Below are positions 1 to 7,048 of a stretch of 8,694 bases of DNA, piece by piece (position 1 is the stretch's first letter; each line of letters opens with the position of its first letter). The position numbers and the translations under genes are program-made. The stretch is taken from positions 1-8,694 of the forward strand of contig JAADEQ010000048.1 in NCBI GenBank assembly GCA_013153345.1, given 5' to 3'. This DNA is from Campylobacterota bacterium. GTDB taxonomy: Bacteria; Campylobacterota; Campylobacteria; Campylobacterales; Sulfurovaceae. The notes under the pieces were generated by a model. That model was not told the DNA's origin and did not search any database. It saw nothing but the letters and a program-made list of their open reading frames with translations.

Positions 1-319
1 GCTGAAGCTCTAAAACTTTCCCATTTAATTGAGCTCTATAACCAACTCCATTAATCTCAAGAGACTTTTTAAACCCCTTATCAAGCCCAATTATAATATT
101 ATTAAACAAAGACCTATAAGTTCCCCAATAAGCTGAAGATTGCTTATCCTCTCCAACTCTCTCAAACTTCACCTCATCATTATCAATCTCAACTTTTACT
201 CTACCATAAGTATCAAGTCTCTTTTCTAACTTACCTTTTTTAGCAACTAAAGTTGTCCCATCCAATTTTACTTCAATTCCTGAAGGAATCTTTACAGGTT
301 GCTTTCCAACTCTTGACAT
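1..319 (-). CDS. rplF: 50S ribosomal protein L6, N-terminal part
   Basis: L6 is a large-subunit protein near the factor-binding site, next to the base of the L7/L12 stalk. The window holds 106 codons plus one base, beginning [17 protein letters not shown], the usual L6 opening; the rest lies beyond the left edge. The visible part covers the first of the two similar L6 domains, ending in the conserved [12 protein letters not shown] segment. The ATG is preceded by AAGGAGG (325-331) with a 5-nt spacer, and that site overlaps the rpsH stop codon, so the two genes are probably coupled. The gene is incomplete only because of the window edge; no break is visible. Confidence 0.96.
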   Translation of the reverse strand, partial: MSRVGKQPVKIPSGIEVKLDGTTLVAKKGKLEKRLDTYGRVKVEIDNDEVKFERVGEDKQSSAYWGTYRSLFNNIIIGLDKGFKKSLEINGVGYRAQLNGKVLELQ

Positions 320-329
320 TCAAACCTCC

Positions 330-725
330 TTACCAAACACTACAAAGCACTTCGCCGCCAATACCGCGCTTATAAGCCTCATCATTAGGAAGCACACCTT
401 GGCTTGTTGAAACAATTAATGTTCCATAGCCATTTTTAAATCTCTTAATCTCATCTTTACCTTTATAGATACGGCGACCCGGCTTTGAAATTCTTTTTAG
501 CTCATTAATTGGGCTCTTATTATTTTCATCATACTTTAGATTAACTTTAATAATCTTTTTATTATTTCCAATATCCTCAACACTATAACTATCTAAATAA
601 CCCTTCTCTACCAGAATAGAAACAATAGACTCAATTGTTTTAGAGTGTAGTAAATCAGTACTCTCTAATCTTCTCATCGATGCATTTCTAATTCGAGTAA
701 GAGAATCTGCAATAATATCTGTCAT
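330..725 (-). CDS. rpsH: 30S ribosomal protein S8
   Basis: S8 is a primary 16S rRNA-binding protein of the small-subunit platform, and in E. coli it is the translational repressor of the spc operon. The 131-aa product starts [15 protein letters not shown], contains the conserved KPGRRIYKG and [12 protein letters not shown] segments, and ends GGEVLCSVW, the typical S8 C-terminus. Two adjacent ATG codons occur (728 and 725). I prefer the second because the Campylobacter homologue is 131 aa as I recall it; AAGGAG (735-740) is spaced acceptably for both. It lies 13 nt after rpsN and 10 nt before rplF. Whether it autoregulates in this lineage cannot be told from the sequence. Confidence 0.96.
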   Translation of the reverse strand: MTDIIADSLTRIRNASMRRLESTDLLHSKTIESIVSILVEKGYLDSYSVEDIGNNKKIIKVNLKYDENNKSPINELKRISKPGRRIYKGKDEIKRFKNGYGTLIVSTSQGVLPNDEAYKRGIGGEVLCSVW

Positions 726-741
726 CATCTTTTACTCCTTA

Positions 742-927
742 CTACCAGCTTGCTTTTCTCATACCAGGGATTAACCCCTCACCTGCCATCTTTCTAAGAC
801 AAATTCTACAAATTCCAAAATCTCTATAAACTGAATGTGGTCTTCCACAAATATTACATCTAGTATAAGCTCTAACTTTAAATTTAGGCTTTCTCTTTGC
901 TTTAATAATTAAACTTTTTCTAGCCAT
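742..927 (-). CDS. rpsN: 30S ribosomal protein S14, zinc-binding type Z
   Basis: S14 binds 16S rRNA in the small-subunit head beside S3 and S10. This is the short, 61-aa zinc-ribbon form: cysteines pair as C24xxC27 and C40xxC43 around [16 protein letters not shown], and the C-terminus is [11 protein letters not shown]. The longer cysteine-free form of about 100 aa, seen in E. coli, is not present in this window. The ATG overlaps the rplE stop in a TAATG junction. Its Shine-Dalgarno (AAGGA) is encoded by the last codons of rplE (KGRK). The C+ form implies a zinc requirement; whether a zinc-independent paralogue exists elsewhere in the genome cannot be seen. Confidence 0.97.
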   Translation of the reverse strand: MARKSLIIKAKRKPKFKVRAYTRCNICGRPHSVYRDFGICRICLRKMAGEGLIPGMRKASW

Positions 928-1472
928 TATTTTCTTCCTTTCGCAAACGGCACACCAAGTTTTTCAAGTAATACATATGCCTCTTTATCATCCTCACTTG
1001 TTGTAATAATTGCAATATTCATCCCGTGCGTTTTCATAATAAAATCATAATCAACCTCTGGGAAAATAAGCTGCTCATCAAGTCCAAAGTTATAGTTTCC
1101 TCTACCATCAAAACCTTTTTTTGAAAGGCCTCTAAAATCTTTAACTCTTGGAAGCGCAATAGAGATAAGCTTATCTAAAAAGTTATACATTCTATCGCCT
1201 CTAAGAGTTACTTTAATTCCACTTGGAGCACCCTCTCTTGCTTTAAAACCAGCAACAGACTTTTTTGCTTTTGTAATAACAGCTTTTTGCCCAGCAATTA
1301 AGCTAATTGTATCAGCCATATTTTGGATAAGTTTAGCATCCTTACCCTCTTGACCAGCTCCAACACTAATTACAATCTTCTCAAGCTTTGGAGTTTGCAT
1401 AACATTTTTAATACCAAGCTCTTCTCTAAGCTCTGGCGCAATTTTGTTATACTTCTCTTTTAATCTACTCAT
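927..1472 (-). CDS. rplE: 50S ribosomal protein L5
   Basis: L5 binds 5S rRNA and sits in the central protuberance, where it contacts S13 of the small subunit. The product contains the conserved blocks [50 protein letters not shown] and [11 protein letters not shown]. Two ATG codons lie in tandem. The first (1475) forms a TAATG overlap with rplX but is only 3 nt from GAGGG (1479-1483). The second (1472) has a 6-nt spacer and gives 181 aa, the length I recall for Campylobacter L5, so I chose it. The 3' end overlaps the rpsN start. Confidence 0.96.
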   Translation of the reverse strand: MSRLKEKYNKIAPELREELGIKNVMQTPKLEKIVISVGAGQEGKDAKLIQNMADTISLIAGQKAVITKAKKSVAGFKAREGAPSGIKVTLRGDRMYNFLDKLISIALPRVKDFRGLSKKGFDGRGNYNFGLDEQLIFPEVDYDFIMKTHGMNIAIITTSEDDKEAYVLLEKLGVPFAKGRK

Positions 1473-1474
1473 CA

Positions 1475-1708
1475 TTAACCCTCAACTTTCTTAACATTAG
1501 AGATATGAATAGGCATCTCTATATTAATAAAACCACCCTCTTTATTCTCCTCAGTTGGTTTTACTGCTTTTTTAGCAATTTTACAACCAGCTACAATTAC
1601 AGCATCTTTTTTAGGGATAACCTTTAAAACCTCACCAGTCTTGCCTTTATCATCACCAGCGATAACTAAAACCTTATCACCCTTTTTAATCTTAAACTTC
1701 TTTGCCAT
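1475..1708 (-). CDS. rplX: 50S ribosomal protein L24
   Basis: L24 is an assembly-initiating protein of the large subunit that lies near the peptide exit tunnel. The 77-aa product begins [18 protein letters not shown] and carries the KOW RNA-binding motif at about residues 8-30, followed by the conserved [20 protein letters not shown] ending. An in-frame GTG at 1714 would add two residues, but it lies only 2 nt from GGAGG (1716-1720), too close for initiation. The ATG at 1708 has a 7-nt spacer and forms a TAATG junction with the rplN stop. The length agrees with the Campylobacter homologue as remembered. Confidence 0.96.
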   Translation of the reverse strand: MAKKFKIKKGDKVLVIAGDDKGKTGEVLKVIPKKDAVIVAGCKIAKKAVKPTEENKEGGFINIEMPIHISNVKKVEG

Positions 1709-2076
1709 TACCACACCTCCGGTGCTAGGGATACAATCTTCATAAACCCTGCATATCTAGTCTCTCTTGCAACTGGTCCAAAAATACGAGTTCCAATAGG
1801 CTCTTTTTTATCATTAATAATCACAGCTGCATTATCATCAAATCTAATTAAAGAGCCATTTTCTCTTTGAATCTCTTTTTTAGTTCTAACAACAACAGCT
1901 TTTACAACTTTACCCTTTTTGACTCTTCCATTTGGAAGCGCTTTTTTAACAGAAGCAACAATAACATCTCCAACACTAGCATATCTTCTTTTGCTTCCAC
2001 CTAAAACTTTAATACACATAATCTCTTTTGCGCCGCTATTATCGGCAACATTTAATCTTGTAAAACTCTGAATCAT
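1708..2076 (-). CDS. rplN: 50S ribosomal protein L14
   Basis: L14 is a conserved beta-barrel protein on the intersubunit face that contacts 16S rRNA and L19. The 122-aa product is of canonical length, starts [19 protein letters not shown], and shows the signature segments [21 protein letters not shown] and [11 protein letters not shown]; it ends SLAPEVW. The ATG overlaps the rpsQ stop codon in a TAATG junction. A purine-rich Shine-Dalgarno (GAGGAGAGGGG) is encoded by the last rpsQ codons (QRGEG). The gene is intact, with no unusual residues noted. Confidence 0.97.
   Translation of the reverse strand: MIQSFTRLNVADNSGAKEIMCIKVLGGSKRRYASVGDVIVASVKKALPNGRVKKGKVVKAVVVRTKKEIQRENGSLIRFDDNAAVIINDKKEPIGTRIFGPVARETRYAGFMKIVSLAPEVW
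1716..1720 (-). promoter_or_regulatory. rplX ribosome binding site inside the end of rplN
   Basis: GGAGG on the minus strand is formed by the last rplN codons (proline-glutamate-valine) and sits 7 nt before the ATG at 1708. It excludes the upstream in-frame GTG at 1714, which would have a 2-nt spacer. The same bases thus specify the L14 C-terminus and L24 initiation. Confidence 0.75.
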
Positions 2077-2324
2077 TACCCCTCTCCTCTTTGCGTAATT
2101 TCAAGAAGACGGAATGCTTTTCTTTTGGAGATTGGAGCACACTCAATTGCACTAATAATATCTCCAACATTTGTCTCATTCTTCTCATCGTGCACTAAAT
2201 ACTTCTTAAATCTCTTAACAGTCTTATGGTATCTTGGGTGTAATACTTTTCTCTCAACCAAAACTGTTGCTGTTTTATCACCAGCCTTTTTTATAACTTT
2301 TCCAGATATTACTCTTTTTGGCAT
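2076..2324 (-). CDS. rpsQ: 30S ribosomal protein S17
   Basis: S17 is a primary 16S rRNA-binding protein with an OB fold, needed early in small-subunit assembly. The 82-aa product starts [21 protein letters not shown] and carries the conserved [19 protein letters not shown] segment and the [18 protein letters not shown] block typical of S17. It begins 10 nt after the rpmC stop with a Shine-Dalgarno-like AAGGGTGA upstream of the ATG. The 3' end overlaps the rplN start by one base. Length is normal for the family. Confidence 0.97.
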   Translation of the reverse strand: MPKRVISGKVIKKAGDKTATVLVERKVLHPRYHKTVKRFKKYLVHDEKNETNVGDIISAIECAPISKRKAFRLLEITQRGEG

Positions 2325-2334
2325 CTCTCACCCT

Positions 2335-2529
2335 TTATCTATTCTTCATCTTTGCACTAATTGCGGTTTTAATTCTTGCAACATCTTTTTTAGCTTCTCT
2401 AAGCTCTGCAGTATTAGTTAGTTGCATTGTCTTTAACTTTACTTTTAATGTAAAAACCTCAAGTTTTTTCTCTTTTAAGAGCTTATTTAGCTCTTCTAAA
2501 CTCTTATCTTGAAGCTCAGTATATTTCAT
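2335..2529 (-). CDS. rpmC: 50S ribosomal protein L29
   Basis: L29 is a small helical protein at the exit-tunnel rim next to L23. The 64-aa product starts [18 protein letters not shown] and contains [33 protein letters not shown], which is two long helices split by the conserved QLTN turn. A further in-frame ATG at 2538 directly abuts AAGGG (2539-2543), leaving no spacer, whereas the ATG at 2529 has a 9-nt spacer and matches the family N-terminus. With this start the gene overlaps the end of rplP by 14 nt, so coupling is likely. Confidence 0.93.
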   Translation of the reverse strand: MKYTELQDKSLEELNKLLKEKKLEVFTLKVKLKTMQLTNTAELREAKKDVARIKTAISAKMKNR

Positions 2530-2941
2530 TGCTATCATCCCTTGAAATAATTTTGGTCTTAAATGGCAATTTATAACAAGCTAGCTTTAATGCTTCTCTT
2601 GCTAAATCTTCTCTAACTCCAGCCATTTCAAAAATAATACGACCAGGCTTAATATTCATAACCCACTTCTCAACACTACCTTTACCCTTACCCATTCTTG
2701 TCTCAAGTGGTTTTTTGGTTAAAGGCTTATCTGGAAATACTCTAATCCAAGTTTTTCCAGTTCTGCTAACTTTTCTAGTCATTGCAACCCTAGCTGCTTC
2801 AATTTGGCGAGAGTCAATTCTTCCATGCTCAAGAGCCTTAATTGCAAACTCACCAAACTCAATCTTATTTCCGCGATATGCTTTTCCGCGGTTTCTTCCC
2901 TTTTGCTGCTTTCTATATTTTGTTCTTTTTGGCATTAACAT
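2516..2941 (-). CDS. rplP: 50S ribosomal protein L16
   Basis: L16 is a late-assembling large-subunit protein that helps position A-site tRNA near the peptidyl transferase centre. The 141-aa product begins [19 protein letters not shown], carries [13 protein letters not shown] and [20 protein letters not shown] followed by [11 protein letters not shown], and ends [12 protein letters not shown]. Length and ends equal the Campylobacter protein as remembered. A GAGGAG site lies about 8 nt upstream of the ATG, within the end of rpsC. A second ATG two codons downstream (2935) is an alternative start. The gene overlaps rpmC at its 3' end. Confidence 0.97.
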   Translation of the reverse strand: MLMPKRTKYRKQQKGRNRGKAYRGNKIEFGEFAIKALEHGRIDSRQIEAARVAMTRKVSRTGKTWIRVFPDKPLTKKPLETRMGKGKGSVEKWVMNIKPGRIIFEMAGVREDLAREALKLACYKLPFKTKIISRDDSNEIY

Positions 2942-2944
2942 GGG

Positions 2945-3634
2945 CTACTCTCCTCTTTTTCTTCTACCACGAGTTGGACGCTCTTTCTTTTCTGGCTGAA
3001 TCCCTTTTTGTAAAACTTCACCTTTAAAAATCCAAACTTTAACTCCAATATTTCCATAAGTAGTTAAAGCTTCAGCAAAACCATAATCAATCTTTGCTCT
3101 TAGAGTATGAAGTGGAACTCTACCTTCAAGATACCACTCAGTTCTAGCCATCTCAGCCCCACCAAGTCTTCCAGCACAAGCAATCTTAATACCTTTAGCT
3201 CCTTGCTTTAGGGCTCCTTGAATTGCTTTTTTCATCGCTCTTCTAAAAGCTACCCTTCTTTCAATTTGAGAAGCAACATTTTCTGCAATTAACTGAGCAT
3301 TTGCTAAAGGTTTTTTCTCCTCTTTAATATTGATAGAGACATCTTTTTGAAGCATCTTTTGAAGCTTATTTTTTAGCCTCTCAATATCAGCACCCTTTTT
3401 ACCAATAACAAGTCCTGGACGTGCTGTTACAATTGTAAGTCTTATTTTTTTAAGAGTTCTCTCAATTATAACATTGCTAACTCCAGCAAAACTAAGCTCA
3501 TCTTTTATAAATTTTCTAATTTTATAATCCTCTTCAATAAATGCTGGAGTTCTATCTTTAGATGGAAACCATCTACTCTCCCAGTTTCTATTAATTCCAA
3601 GTCTAAGCCCAATTGGATTTACTTTTTGACCCAT
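2945..3634 (-). CDS. rpsC: 30S ribosomal protein S3
   Basis: S3 lies at the mRNA entry side of the small-subunit head and in E. coli contributes to mRNA helicase activity together with S4 and S5. The 229-aa product begins [20 protein letters not shown]. It has a type-2 KH domain whose GxxG loop is GKKG at residues 78-81 ([14 protein letters not shown]), followed by the C-terminal S3 domain with [20 protein letters not shown]. The tail is strongly basic ([11 protein letters not shown]). The ATG follows rplV by 2 nt, with AAGGA about 8 nt upstream inside the end of rplV. Confidence 0.97.
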   Translation of the reverse strand: MGQKVNPIGLRLGINRNWESRWFPSKDRTPAFIEEDYKIRKFIKDELSFAGVSNVIIERTLKKIRLTIVTARPGLVIGKKGADIERLKNKLQKMLQKDVSINIKEEKKPLANAQLIAENVASQIERRVAFRRAMKKAIQGALKQGAKGIKIACAGRLGGAEMARTEWYLEGRVPLHTLRAKIDYGFAEALTTYGNIGVKVWIFKGEVLQKGIQPEKKERPTRGRRKRGE

Positions 3635-3636
3635 TG

Positions 3637-3975
3637 TTACGCTTCCTTTCCGCTATTATTTGCTGGAGCAACTTCCACTAAAATATGAGAAGTTGGCTTT
3701 AAGATTCTAGTTGCCATACCTCTAGCTCTTGGTCTCCATCTCTTTAGATAAGCCGCTTTATCAACTCTACAACTAGTAATTACAACCTCATCTGGCTCAT
3801 AATCCCCATTTGCAACTGCTGAAGCAATAACTTTTGAGATAATCTTTGCTGCCTTATTTGGCATAAATTCAAGTGCAGCAATAGCCTCTTCAGCATTCAT
3901 CCCTTGAACTTCTCTAGCAACAAGTCTTGCTTTTGTTGGTGATACTCTTACAAATCTTAATAGTGCTCTACTCAT
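3637..3975 (-). CDS. rplV: 50S ribosomal protein L22
   Basis: L22 spans from the subunit surface into the exit tunnel; with L4 it forms the tunnel constriction where macrolides bind. The 112-aa product begins [20 protein letters not shown], and the tunnel-lining hairpin is recognised by [14 protein letters not shown] at about residues 78-90. The C-terminus is a short polar tail ([10 protein letters not shown]). The ATG overlaps the rpsS stop in a TAATG junction. Its Shine-Dalgarno is weak (AAAGG), which fits dependence on coupled translation from rpsS. Confidence 0.96.
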   Translation of the reverse strand: MSRALLRFVRVSPTKARLVAREVQGMNAEEAIAALEFMPNKAAKIISKVIASAVANGDYEPDEVVITSCRVDKAAYLKRWRPRARGMATRILKPTSHILVEVAPANNSGKEA

Positions 3976-4253
3976 TACTTAGCCTTTTTTTGAACAGTGC
4001 CTTTATGGCCTCTAAAAGTTCTAGTTGGTGCAAACTCACCAAGCTTATACCCAACATGCGCCTCAGTAATAAATACTGGCACAAATTGGCGCCCATTGTG
4101 AACATTGATTGTTAATCCAATCATTTCAGGAAAAATTGTTGACCTTCTTGACCAAGTCTTAATTGGCTTATTTGAACCCTCTTTCTTTGCCTTTAATACT
4201 TTTTTCATTAGATGGTCATCAATAAAAGGTCCCTTTTTTAATGATCTAGCCAT
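3975..4253 (-). CDS. rpsS: 30S ribosomal protein S19
   Basis: S19 sits in the small-subunit head, forms a complex with S13 and takes part in intersubunit bridges to the central protuberance. The 92-aa product starts [19 protein letters not shown] and contains [40 protein letters not shown] and [12 protein letters not shown], all family signatures. It begins 11 nt after rplB with AAGGGG upstream, overlapping the end of rplB. Its own 3' end overlaps rplV. No anomaly is seen. Confidence 0.97.
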   Translation of the reverse strand: MARSLKKGPFIDDHLMKKVLKAKKEGSNKPIKTWSRRSTIFPEMIGLTINVHNGRQFVPVFITEAHVGYKLGEFAPTRTFRGHKGTVQKKAK

Positions 4254-4264
4254 ACTCTAACCCC

Positions 4265-5095
4265 TTACTTTTTCTTTCTTCTTGAAATTATAAACTTATC
4301 ACTTTGCTTTTTCTTTCTAGTCTTATAACCTTTAGTTGGCATACCCCAAGGAGTTACTGGATGACGACCAGAGTTTGTTTTTCCTTCACCACCTCCGTGT
4401 GGATGGTCAACTGGGTTCATTGCCGACCCTCTAGTTTGAGGTCTAATACCTCTGTGGCGGTTTCTTCCAGCCTTTCCTATTACAATATTTATATACTCCT
4501 CATTTCCAACAGTTCCAACTGTTGCCATACACTCACCAAGAATATATCTCATCTCTCCACTTGGAAGCCTTAGTGATACATATTTTCCATCTCTACCCAT
4601 AATTTGAGCATAACTTCCTGCACTTCTTGCAAGTTTTCCACCTTGCCCTGGATTCATCTCAATATTATGAACCAAAGTTCCTACTGGAATATTTTTTAGC
4701 TTCATCGCATTTCCAGGCTTAACATCAAGGCCACCCTCTGCTGCCATAATCTTATCTCCAACCTTTAGACCCTTTGGCTGGATAATATATCTCTTTTCTC
4801 CATCAATATAGTTAATTAAGCAGATTCTACAATTTCTATATGGGTCATACTCAATAGTAGCAACTCTACCCTCAATTCCAAATTTGTTTCTTTTAAAGTC
4901 AATTATTCTATAAAGCTTTTTTGCTCCACCTTCTCTATGGCGAGAAGTGATTCTTCCATAATTATTTCTTCCAGCTCTAGTTGGAAGTTTAATTAAAAGA
5001 CTTCTAACAGTTGGCTTTGACGTAATATCACTATTATCAAGCGTCGTCATAAAACGGCGCGATGGAGTATATGGTCTATAACTTTTAATTGCCAT
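4265..5095 (-). CDS. rplB: 50S ribosomal protein L2
   Basis: L2 is a large primary 23S rRNA-binding protein needed for subunit joining and for the peptidyl transferase centre. The 276-aa product starts [20 protein letters not shown], has the RNA-binding OB and SH3-like domains, and contains the invariant [12 protein letters not shown] loop (VDHPH at 229-233). It closes with a lysine/arginine-rich tail ([10 protein letters not shown]). The Shine-Dalgarno AAGGA lies 7 nt before the ATG, and rplW ends 9 nt upstream. Family length is typical. Confidence 0.97.
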   Translation of the reverse strand: MAIKSYRPYTPSRRFMTTLDNSDITSKPTVRSLLIKLPTRAGRNNYGRITSRHREGGAKKLYRIIDFKRNKFGIEGRVATIEYDPYRNCRICLINYIDGEKRYIIQPKGLKVGDKIMAAEGGLDVKPGNAMKLKNIPVGTLVHNIEMNPGQGGKLARSAGSYAQIMGRDGKYVSLRLPSGEMRYILGECMATVGTVGNEEYINIVIGKAGRNRHRGIRPQTRGSAMNPVDHPHGGGEGKTNSGRHPVTPWGMPTKGYKTRKKKQSDKFIISRRKKK

Positions 5096-5104
5096 CTTCT
5101 ATCC

Positions 5105-5386
5105 TTATACACTTAGGCTTTCAATTTTAGCATCTTCAGGAAGCTTTACATAAAACTTCTTATAATCACTACGCTTCCCTTCAATACCCTTAAATCTTTT
5201 TACTTTACCTTTTACTCTCATTGAGTTTACTCTTAAAGGTTTTATACCAAAATACTCTCTAAAAATCTCTTTTAGCGAGTTTTTAGTAACTCTTGGACTA
5301 GTTTGAACAACAATAACACCATCTTCTTGCAAATTAAGACTCTTTTCTGTATATAAAATTGCTTTAATATCTGTTATATCTGCCAT
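5105..5386 (-). CDS. rplW: 50S ribosomal protein L23
   Basis: L23 lies at the tunnel exit and is the docking point for trigger factor and the signal recognition particle. The 93-aa product starts [19 protein letters not shown], with the conserved TEKS at residues 13-16, and has [26 protein letters not shown] in the RNA-binding second half. A TTG two codons upstream (5392) is also in frame, but the ATG at 5386 matches the Campylobacter N-terminus and length as remembered. It lies 2 nt after the rplD stop. The Shine-Dalgarno (AGAGAG) is weak, which suggests coupling to rplD. Confidence 0.95.
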   Translation of the reverse strand: MADITDIKAILYTEKSLNLQEDGVIVVQTSPRVTKNSLKEIFREYFGIKPLRVNSMRVKGKVKRFKGIEGKRSDYKKFYVKLPEDAKIESLSV

Positions 5387-5388
5387 CT

Positions 5389-5979
5389 TCAACTCTCTTT
5401 AATTAGATTTTCCCAAACAGATTTTTCAATAACAATTGCGCTATGCGCAGCCGCTAAATATGCATTTAAATCTTTTGGTTCAATTAGACTTACATTTGGT
5501 AAATTTCTAAAAGCTAAAAGTGTCTTCTCATCAATATTATCTTTTATAAATAGAGCATTTTTAACATTAAACTCTTTAAAAAAGTTATTTGCATCTTTTG
5601 TCTTACCACTCTCTATCTTAATTGAATCAACCACAAATAGCTTCTCATTTGCAGCCTTCTCAGCAATTGCGTGCTGTAGTGCAAGTCTTTTTTGTTTTTT
5701 ATTTACTTTTTGGGTATAGTTTTTTGCATTTGTTGGACCAAATACAACTCCACCACCTCTAAATTGTGGTGCTCTAATACTTCCTTGTCTAGCGCGTCCA
5801 CCACCTTTTTGAGCAAATGGCTTCTTTCCACCACCACTTACTGCACTTCTATTTTTGGTATGAGCACTACTAGCTCTCTTATTTGCTAAATAAGCTTTAC
5901 AATATAGATATAGGTTATGAGGATGAACCTCCAAAAAACTTTGTGGTAAATCTGATGTCTTTATTACTACCTTACTCAT
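5389..5979 (-). CDS. rplD: 50S ribosomal protein L4
   Basis: L4 binds 23S rRNA early in assembly and reaches into the exit tunnel with an extended loop; in E. coli it also represses the S10 operon by binding its leader. The 196-aa product carries the tunnel loop at about residues 49-83 ([19 protein letters not shown], then [15 protein letters not shown]). The N-terminal beta-strands and C-terminal ligand-like fold follow the family pattern. It overlaps rplC by four bases (ATGA), and AAGGA lies 7 nt before the start. Whether it controls this operon is unknown; the rpsJ leader is the place to look. Confidence 0.96.
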   Translation of the reverse strand: MSKVVIKTSDLPQSFLEVHPHNLYLYCKAYLANKRASSAHTKNRSAVSGGGKKPFAQKGGGRARQGSIRAPQFRGGGVVFGPTNAKNYTQKVNKKQKRLALQHAIAEKAANEKLFVVDSIKIESGKTKDANNFFKEFNVKNALFIKDNIDEKTLLAFRNLPNVSLIEPKDLNAYLAAAHSAIVIEKSVWENLIKES

Positions 5980-6557
5980 TTAACAATCCTTACTATTCCT
6001 CTTGCTCCATTATGTCCAGGAACTGCACCTTTTAATACTAAAATTCCATTCTCTTCATCAAATGAGATAACCTCATTCTTAACTGTCACCTTCTTATTTC
6101 CATACTGCCCTGGCATCTTTTGACCTGGTTGAACGCGTCCTGGCCACTCACACATACCAATACTTCCTGGTGCTCTATGAAATCTTGACCCGTGGCTTCT
6201 AGGACCTCCAGCAAATCCATATCTCTTTACAACTCCAGTAAATCCTCTACCTTTTGAGTTAAAAGAGCTCTTAACAACTTTTGCCTCTTTTAATGGCTCA
6301 AAACTCAAATCTCCAGGCTCAACACCCTCAGCAACCTTAAGCTCTCTAAATCTATTGAACTCTTTGCTAAGATTATACTTCTTTTGTTGCCCCTCAATTG
6401 GCTTATTTATCTTCTTTCCACTTGGATAAGCAACAAGAGCCTTCCCATTATCTTTAACTTCACAAACTTTTGTCTCTATAACTTTAAGTAGAGTTACAGG
6501 AACACTTGGAACACTAATTGTTCTACTCATTCCAATCTTTTCTACAATAAACTCCAT
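5976..6557 (-). CDS. rplC: 50S ribosomal protein L3
   Basis: L3 initiates large-subunit assembly and sends an extension to near the peptidyl transferase centre. The 193-aa product starts [20 protein letters not shown]. It contains [35 protein letters not shown] and [17 protein letters not shown]. The glutamine at residue 151 (PGQYG) corresponds by position to the glutamine that PrmB methylates in E. coli L3; modification here is inference. The start has a good AAGGAG with a 7-nt spacer, 11 nt after rpsJ. The 3' end overlaps rplD. Confidence 0.97.
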   Translation of the reverse strand: MEFIVEKIGMSRTISVPSVPVTLLKVIETKVCEVKDNGKALVAYPSGKKINKPIEGQQKKYNLSKEFNRFRELKVAEGVEPGDLSFEPLKEAKVVKSSFNSKGRGFTGVVKRYGFAGGPRSHGSRFHRAPGSIGMCEWPGRVQPGQKMPGQYGNKKVTVKNEVISFDEENGILVLKGAVPGHNGARGIVRIVK

Positions 6558-6568
6558 CTAAAAACTCC

Positions 6569-6880
6569 TTAACTCTCAAGCGAGCGGATTTCAACTTCCA
6601 CTTCTGGCGCTAAATCTAATTTCATTAATGAATCAATAGTATCAGTAGAAGCTGATACAATATCAATCAATCTTGAGTGAATTCTAATCTCAAACTGCTC
6701 TCTACTATCTTTATTAATATGAGGAGATCTTAAGACTGTATATCTTTTAATCTTTGTTGGCAATGGAATTGGTCCACGAAGCTCTGAACCAGTTCTTTTA
6801 ACTGCATCCACAATTGCTTTGACTGATCTATCTAAAACCATATGGTCATAAGCTTTTAGCTTAAGTCTAATTTTTTCCAC
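6569..6880 (-). CDS. rpsJ: 30S ribosomal protein S10 (NusE)
   Basis: S10 is a small-subunit head protein and, as NusE, joins NusB and NusG in transcription antitermination. The frame is open to 6940, but the real start is almost certainly the GTG at 6880: the family begins [18 protein letters not shown] (6887-6892) sits 6 nt upstream, and the result is 103 aa, the canonical length. The product then shows [29 protein letters not shown] and [19 protein letters not shown] and ends [15 protein letters not shown]. The 20 residues of the longer reading (with cysteines and asparagines) look like translated leader. It is the first gene of the operon, behind a leader of roughly 100 nt. Confidence 0.95.
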   Translation of the reverse strand: MEKIRLKLKAYDHMVLDRSVKAIVDAVKRTGSELRGPIPLPTKIKRYTVLRSPHINKDSREQFEIRIHSRLIDIVSASTDTIDSLMKLDLAPEVEVEIRSLES

Positions 6881-6886
6881 AAACTT

Positions 6887-6892
6887 CTCCTT
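6887..6892 (-). promoter_or_regulatory. rpsJ ribosome binding site
   Basis: AAGGAG on the minus strand lies 6 nt before the GTG at 6880. It decides the start of rpsJ in favour of the 103-residue form. The farther upstream in-frame start (TTG at 6940) has no comparable site. Confidence 0.85.
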
Positions 6893-6923
6893 AAAGAACT
6901 CGTTGCTGTTACAACAATTTTTC

Positions 6924-6935
6924 ATTATTAATAAT
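6924..6935. repeat. 12-bp perfect AT palindrome in the rpsJ leader
   Basis: ATTATTAATAAT reads the same on both strands. It lies 44 nt upstream of the rpsJ GTG, inside the inferred leader. As RNA it could form only a weak A-U helix with no loop, so a protein-binding site or chance in AT-rich DNA are both possible. Presence is seen directly; function is unknown. Confidence 0.4.
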
Positions 6936-6960
6936 TGCAATACCCAAAATTGGAAGTGGT

Positions 6961-6983
6961 ATTTTACTATTTTAAAGTAAAAT
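6961..6983. repeat. 8-bp inverted repeat with 7-nt spacer between the divergent promoters
   Basis: ATTTTACT (6961-6968) and AGTAAAAT (6976-6983) are perfect reverse complements separated by seven bases. On the rpsJ side it would begin only a few bases after the inferred transcription start near 6986, and could form a stem-loop at the mRNA 5' end. On the ATPase side it lies about 40-62 bp upstream of the inferred start, a usual place for an operator or activator site. It could also be chance in AT-rich DNA. Confidence 0.45.
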
Positions 6984-6992
6984 TTAAGCTTT

Positions 6993-6998
6993 ATTATA
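6993..6998 (-). promoter_or_regulatory. candidate -10 box of the S10 operon promoter
   Basis: A consensus TATAAT on the minus strand is preceded by a run of eight T residues (7003-7010 read on that strand). That fits epsilonproteobacterial housekeeping promoters, which have a good -10 box, T-rich upstream DNA and no clear -35. Transcription would start near 6986, giving an rpsJ leader of about 106 nt. Other TA-rich hexamers nearer the gene (for example TAAAAT at 6961-6966) are weaker alternatives. Confidence 0.55.
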
Positions 6999-7010
6999 TG
7001 TGAAAAAAAA

Positions 7011-7016
7011 TATAAT
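7011..7016 (+). promoter_or_regulatory. candidate -10 box of the ATPase gene promoter
   Basis: A consensus TATAAT lies on the plus strand after an A-run, and no good -35 hexamer is visible. Transcription would begin around 7022-7024, downstream of the TTG at 7019, so that TTG cannot be the start codon if this promoter is used. The box faces away from the rpsJ TATAAT with 12 bp between them, so polymerase could probably not occupy both at once. Confidence 0.55.
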
Positions 7017-7039
7017 TTTTGAAAAACTTTACTTCCAAA

Positions 7040-7044
7040 AAGGA
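7040..7044 (+). promoter_or_regulatory. ATPase gene ribosome binding site
   Basis: AAGGA lies 4 nt before the ATG at 7049 and about 20 nt after the inferred transcription start. It selects this ATG over the TTG at 7019, which has no purine-rich site at a suitable distance. Confidence 0.65.
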
Positions 7045-7048
7045 AAAA

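Larger units (their letters stand above)
1..6986 (-). other. S10-spc ribosomal protein operon (incomplete at its 3' end)
   Basis: Seventeen ribosomal protein genes run without interruption on one strand in the classical bacterial order, from rpsJ to rplF. No gap exceeds 13 nt and no terminator-like hairpin with a T-run is visible between any two genes. The S10 and spc groups therefore seem to be one transcription unit here, unlike E. coli, where they have separate promoters. Many junctions are translationally coupled by TAATG or ATGA overlaps. The right boundary is the inferred transcription start near 6986. The cluster continues past the left edge of the window. Gene order and identity are seen directly; single-transcript status is inference. 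Confidence 0.9.

Noticed and set aside
742..927. Short S14 as a truncated gene
   Set aside because: Sixty-one residues with four zinc-binding cysteines is the complete type Z form, not a fragment of the longer form.
2125..3027. Several plus-strand open frames opposite rpsQ, rpmC, rplP and rpsC
   Set aside because: Their products are Ser/Phe/Leu-rich shadows of lysine-rich ribosomal proteins on the other strand. None has family motifs, and they overlap clear genes fully.
3927..5889. Plus-strand open frames opposite rplV/rpsS, rplB and rplD (3927-4115, 4304-4573, 5692-5889)
   Set aside because: Same antisense shadow effect: low-complexity products opposite conserved ribosomal protein genes.
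7019..7048. TTG at 7019 as start of the ATPase, adding ten residues
   Set aside because: No Shine-Dalgarno before it, and it lies upstream of the transcription start predicted from TATAAT at 7011-7016. The ATG at 7049 has AAGGA at 7040-7044.
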